DNA from: Anagrus nilaparvatae
Lineage: Eukaryota; Arthropoda; Insecta; Hymenoptera; Mymaridae
Reading direction: 5' to 3'
Assembly: GCA_022575985.1 (NCBI GenBank)
Contig: JAKSXM010000014.1
Span: forward strand, 27,032,001-27,096,000
DNA: 64,000 nucleotides
Made by a program: the position numbers and the translations under genes. Under the pieces are notes generated by a model. It ran no database searches, was not told the origin of the DNA, and saw nothing but the letters and a program-made list of their open reading frames with translations. Positions 60,356-64,000 of the stretch are shown here, piece after piece; positions within the stretch are counted from its first letter, which is position 1, and each line of letters opens with the position of its first letter.

Positions 60356-61057
60356 TTAATCACTTGAAGAATCAGAACCCGAAGAATCATCAGAATCGTG
60401 GGTTTTATAAATAATTCTACTACGTTCAAAAATTTTGTATTTAATTACAGAACCATCAGAATGATCATTGGGAGATAATTCTTCCCATTCATCTCCATAA
60501 ATATCACCTTTTGATTTAATTAAAATCAAATAATTTTCTCGTCTTAATTTAATACTAAATTCGCTGTTTATGTTGTTAAGTGTGATGTAAAAATCTTTAT
60601 TGTGATAATCCCCACCTTTTATACTGACTGTAAATGATCCTCGCTGAGCTGGTATATTAGTCTGTTTTGAAACCACCAAAAAATTGTATTCTTTTTCATG
60701 TGGCTAAAATAGAATTTAATTAATTTATAAAAATATATATAAATCTGAAATTTTAAAATTATTAGGCATGAATTATTTTTTCTGGTCAGTTGCCAGAAAG
60801 CACGTATTTTCTGGCCACTGCGTGGTCGAAAAAGACGCGTTTTCTCGCCACTGAGACAGAAAAATTTTTTATCCATAAATAAAGATTGCCCAAATCACAG
60901 CTTACCATCTTCGATTTTTACCTCAAATGGTTATTAACGTGCGATTTGGGCCGTTCTTTACTTTTTTGGACACGAGCCTTAAATATACTATTCTTACGTC
61001 TTCCAAAGCACAAGCAATCAAAAATATGGCACTTAAAAAAATTGCTTTTTTAAACAT
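60356..61057 (-). CDS. Predicted secreted protein with acidic Ser/Asp tail
   Basis: Two exons: 61057-60998 (60 nt) and 60703-60356 (348 nt), joined by a 294-nt GT-AG intron (gac|gtaaga ... tattttag|cca) in phase 0, giving 135 residues. Exon 1 encodes a textbook signal peptide: two lysines at 3-4, a hydrophobic run 5-17, and a likely cut after Ala17 (A-x-A). Exon 2 has no cysteine, alternates hydrophobic and polar residues as in beta-rich folds (GSFTVSIKGG, FYITLNNINSEFSIKL, NYLILIKSKG), and ends in DSDDSSGSDSSSD. Support for a real gene: an in-frame taa just before the ATG, a TATA box 83 bases upstream, canonical splice sites and a poly(A) signal. I recognise no family. A secretory-gland product is conceivable, but nothing here shows a function. 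The intron contains a ~200-bp dispersed repeat. Confidence 0.7.
60781..60979 (-). repeat. Dispersed repeat family B, copy 5 (intronic)
   Basis: Minus-strand copy occupying most of the intron of the secreted-protein gene. It ends ggacacgagcc at 60969-60979 and contains cgtgcgatttgggcc near 60939 and ttgcccaaatcacagcttac near 60887. Frames of 85 and 107 codons proposed across it mix repeat and exon 2 sequence. Confidence 0.8.
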
Positions 61058-61139
61058 ATTTTTAATATATTAAAATACACAAGTGTAATGACTAAAGAAA
61101 TTTACATCTAACAATAAAAAAAGTACGTTATGTAGCTTG

Positions 61140-61147
61140 TATTTATA
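61140..61147 (-). promoter_or_regulatory. TATA box of the secreted-protein gene
   Basis: Minus-strand tataaata, 83 bases before the ATG, which predicts initiation near 61112 and a leader of about 55 bases. Confidence 0.5.
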
Positions 61148-61149
61148 GT

Positions 61150-63126
61150 AAAATTTAAAACTAAAGTAAATAAAATGAGTTATCATTAAAATAATAAGTG
61201 TAAATTCGTGAGTGTTTTTCTACTATCTATGTAGGTAATTTTTAATTTCGTAACACACATTTTTTTATATTTATAAAAAATAAAATTATTGACAGCATAA
61301 ATTTTTATTTTTTACCTAAAATTTCTTAAATGGATCAAGTGGATATATCTATAGAAGCATAGTTATTTCATTCTGGTAATCAAATATTTCAACATTTTTA
61401 TTAGTCACGTCAATATTTAATAAATAAAATAATTACCAAATTTTGATATAATACTTGAAAGAATGTCATAAAAAATAGTAAATTTTAAAATTTCCATTAA
61501 ATTGTTAATTATTAGTTAAATACAATTCTACTTATTCCGGAATAAGATAGGCGAAATTCCCTAAGAGTCAGATTTTTAAATAAAGTGAATAATTTTCAAA
61601 TAAAGTGAATTTCAAATAAAGTGATGTCAATTTGACCAAAAAATTCGGATCCATGGTCCAAATATTTTTTTGACCCATTGCCCCTCAGCACAGTGATCTA
61701 GAAAAAAAAAGCGGAAATAAGTTTGCTTTAATCGAGTTTCCATCCAATTTTAATGCAGGTTGGCTTGTTTTACCCCTGAAGAACTATACTTTACGAAAAG
61801 TATGACAAGGAAATTTTTCCCCACTTGTTTTTCACTCTTTTTTGGAAAAACCCATTAAAATCCAAAAATTATAATTTAGCAAAAAAATTTTTCTAGTCTT
61901 TGGAAAATTATAGATATACTTAAATTTGATCGGAAAACAATAAAATTATGTTTAAAAAAAATTACCTCTATTCTACCCCTAAATCCTCAAAAATTACCCT
62001 TAAAGTTAATGGACTTATAAAATTTGTTAAAGAAAAAAATGCTCTAAAATTTACAGCAAATTGACATAATTTATTACTGAAAAGGTTCAGAGAAAAATTT
62101 CCCACAAAACCACCCCCTAAAATGAAATGATCTTTAATATAAGCCAAGAATAATTTTGATCTAAGTTGCTTATATTTAGAATTTTAGGCTTTTATGATCC
62201 AAAAATTATATAAATAATAAAAAAAAGGTCATATTTGTTTAAACATTAAATAAACATTTTCAATTTTTTTTTTTTTTACTAAATATTGAAAATTATTGAC
62301 TCTATCATTAAAAGTTATTATAAATGAACAGATGGCTAGAATATCTTAGTTTCAAAATATGCTGCGCGAAAACACCCAGTGGTGGATAGAATTCCCTTAA
62401 TGATATAATTTTTGGTATCGTTAACAAGTACGCACCGAAAAAATTCCACTTGCAGAAAGTGGAAACATTTTCTTGCATAATATTCAAAGCATGTAAAGAT
62501 TTTCTTATTCTTTACAGCTTTAACAAAAAATAATTTATTTCATTTTTTCGAATTTTATTCCGTTCTGCAGGAGTTCTAAAAGATGGTAAATTACAATACT
62601 TGGATTGAAGAATTACCAGTAACCCAGATTTATGGCCCAGATCGCACATAAATTAATATCCAAGACAAAGTCAACAAAGAAAAAAAAATGTGGCAAACTA
62701 ACAATCAGCTTTTAATGAATTGTTAATACAGTGCCTCAACTCCTTGAACATAGAGCTTGCAAGCTTCTAGTTTCAAAGTTTTGTTATGTAAAAAAACAAT
62801 TATAGCCAGCATTTTTAGGGAAAAAAATATTTTCTTCAAAAAAACTGTAAAAATATTTACCATTCTTCTAAAAATTGTTGATATTTTTAGAAAAAATATT
62901 TATCAAGTCTATCTTGTAACATTCAGCTTATGATATTTTGATATTATTGAAATTTTCTGGTTTTATGAGTCAGTTATTGTGGTCTTTCCTCACAAGTTTT
63001 AATTTTCTTTGTTTGAAAAAATAAAAAAGTCAAAAACAAATAAAATAATATTGTAAAAAAAAAATAATTGTATGACACATAATATTAATCTATTATACGT
63101 ATATTTAAAAGCTTTTGTCTCGACCA
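61150..63126. other. AT-rich spacer
   Basis: Only a fragment of family B is identified, near 62632-62680 (tatggcccagatcgcacata). 61600-61900 is slightly GC-richer without an open frame. Confidence 0.4.
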
Positions 63127-63360
63127 TTATGGTACGTTAGAAGAATAGAGCAAATGAAGCCTCGTAAATTTGAAGATCCTTTCTGCTGCTGGACATTTTA
63201 GTAATATAGCCTTTTCAACAAATTTATCCTCATTCCCTCTTATTTCATTAAATGTCTTTATAAATGTATTTGTGTAAATTGTAGCAAAAAGCCAATGGAT
63301 TTGTTGGCGCATGACAAGGATGTTTCAAAAGGGGTGCGAGTATCGGGCGTGGCTTATATA
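63127..63360 (-). other. Possible promoter plus short open frame
   Basis: On the minus strand tatataag (63360-63353) and ccacgccc are followed 41 bases later by an ATG (63312) and 61 open codons (MRQQIHWLFATIYTNTF, then EDKFVEKAILLKCPAAERIF) ending at 63127. The composition is less random than most short frames here and could be a first exon, but the TATA box sits so near the ATG that the leader would be about ten bases. No known family and no clear donor. Confidence 0.25.
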
Positions 63361-63838
63361 ATCCCTAAAATATATACGTATATATAATATATAATAGTTT
63401 TATCTTTGTTTAACTATATATATGTTGACCATTCCTCTGCCGCAGGGTGTAATATAACATTTTACCACTTTCTAAATAAATAAATAAAATGAACGTAGAG
63501 ATATATCCAGGATGTCCTGGATAATAAAACTAATATTACAATAAATTGTATATAAAATATTTATTAATGAAATTTCAATTTAAATGAAAATATTTATTTG
63601 ATTATCAAAATTATACATGGTATTTTATTATTTATGATGAATAAATTTGAAAATTATTCAATTTTATTGAAGCATTTTTTGGTTTGACGACAAAATATAC
63701 GTTTGCACTACTTGAATATATTGTATACTGGAAAAAAAATCTGGTTGTGGTAGCCGGATTTTTTTTGTTTTAAAGGATTGCAAACATCTTGAATCCTAAA
63801 GAAAATTTAAAAAAAAATGAGTTTTACGTATTTAAAAC
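63361..63838. other. AT-rich spacer
   Basis: 63726-63770 has a short imperfect inverted pair (gaaaaaaaatctgg / ccggattttttttg) reminiscent of the ends of the 10819 MITE; otherwise nothing. Confidence 0.35.
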
Positions 63839-63839
63839 C

Positions 63840-63925
63840 TGAGCACCGTGGCGTAGTGGGACTTGAACCAAAAATTTTAGGTGGCTCCTTCTTCATAATA
63901 ATAATAATCCCCGGTCCCGTCCAGA
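63840..63925 (+). repeat. Possible tRNA-derived SINE fragment
   Basis: tggcgtagtggg (about 63849-63860) fits the RNA polymerase III A-box consensus and follows gagcaccg, as at a tRNA 5' end. It is directly succeeded by acttgaacc, as if the middle was lost, and later by an (ata)n tract and ccccggtcccgtcc. No proper B box or cloverleaf can be drawn, so it is not a tRNA gene. Confidence 0.3.
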
Positions 63926-64000
63926 ATTTAAGTTTTATTTAATGTTAAACATTCAAAATATTAATGACAAACTTAAAACTTGTACAACTGTTATTAATGA

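Overview
The window is eukaryotic nuclear DNA, very A+T-rich (about three quarters by eye), with short GT-AG introns, single-exon developmental-regulator coding sequence, abundant terminal-inverted-repeat (MITE-like) elements and long foldback repeats. An insect is the best fit, and the compactness and repeat style suggest a hymenopteran such as a parasitoid wasp, but no marker here proves the order. Real genes are few and most of the sequence is repeat or AT-rich spacer.

Layout. 1-12.7 kb: a foldback repeat at the very start, a small GC-rich island near 3.2-3.5 kb holding a candidate first exon and a perfect RFX X-box, a decayed non-LTR reverse transcriptase (5.6-6.4 kb, minus) and four MITE-like families. 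12.8-13.9 kb (minus): an intact FoxD-class forkhead gene with an eh1 repression motif. 17-20.4 kb and 32.3-35.2 kb: a segmental duplication carrying a BTB/POZ protein gene; the first copy is open, the second has a 4-nt deletion that shifts the frame. Between and inside the copies lie several foldbacks (20.5-23.3, 28.6-29.1, 30.5-31.5 kb, the last containing a 108-bp perfect palindrome) and a 4.1-kb block bounded by ~110-bp inverted repeats (23.9-28.0 kb). A 915-bp foldback sits in the second duplicate and is absent from the first, which gives a natural empty site. 35-45 kb: repeat modules, CA microsatellites, a mariner-like 5' remnant and a hAT-like MITE with an 8-bp target duplication.

45.6-47.3 kb (plus): a complete six-exon gene for mitochondrial glycine C-acetyltransferase (2-amino-3-ketobutyrate CoA ligase), including a 22-nt first exon, that assembles to exactly 411 codons. 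48.3-49.0 kb: two more MITEs. 50.7-57.3 kb: a ~6.55-kb near-perfect inverted repeat, the largest structure in the window, inserted at the 3' end of a truncated LINE and sharing its outer-arm sequence with the 915-bp foldback at 32.6 kb; together they define what looks like one foldback transposon family. 60.3-61.1 kb (minus): a two-exon gene, easily missed because exon 1 is only 60 nt, predicted to encode a 135-residue secreted protein with an acidic Ser/Asp tail, a TATA box and a poly(A) signal; its intron contains one member of a dispersed ~200-bp repeat family found at least five times in the window.

The genes are functionally unrelated: a transcription factor, a lineage-specific-looking BTB pair, a threonine/glycine catabolic enzyme and a secreted protein of unknown role. 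The most unusual content is the set of foldback elements, several of which could form long double-stranded RNA if transcribed.
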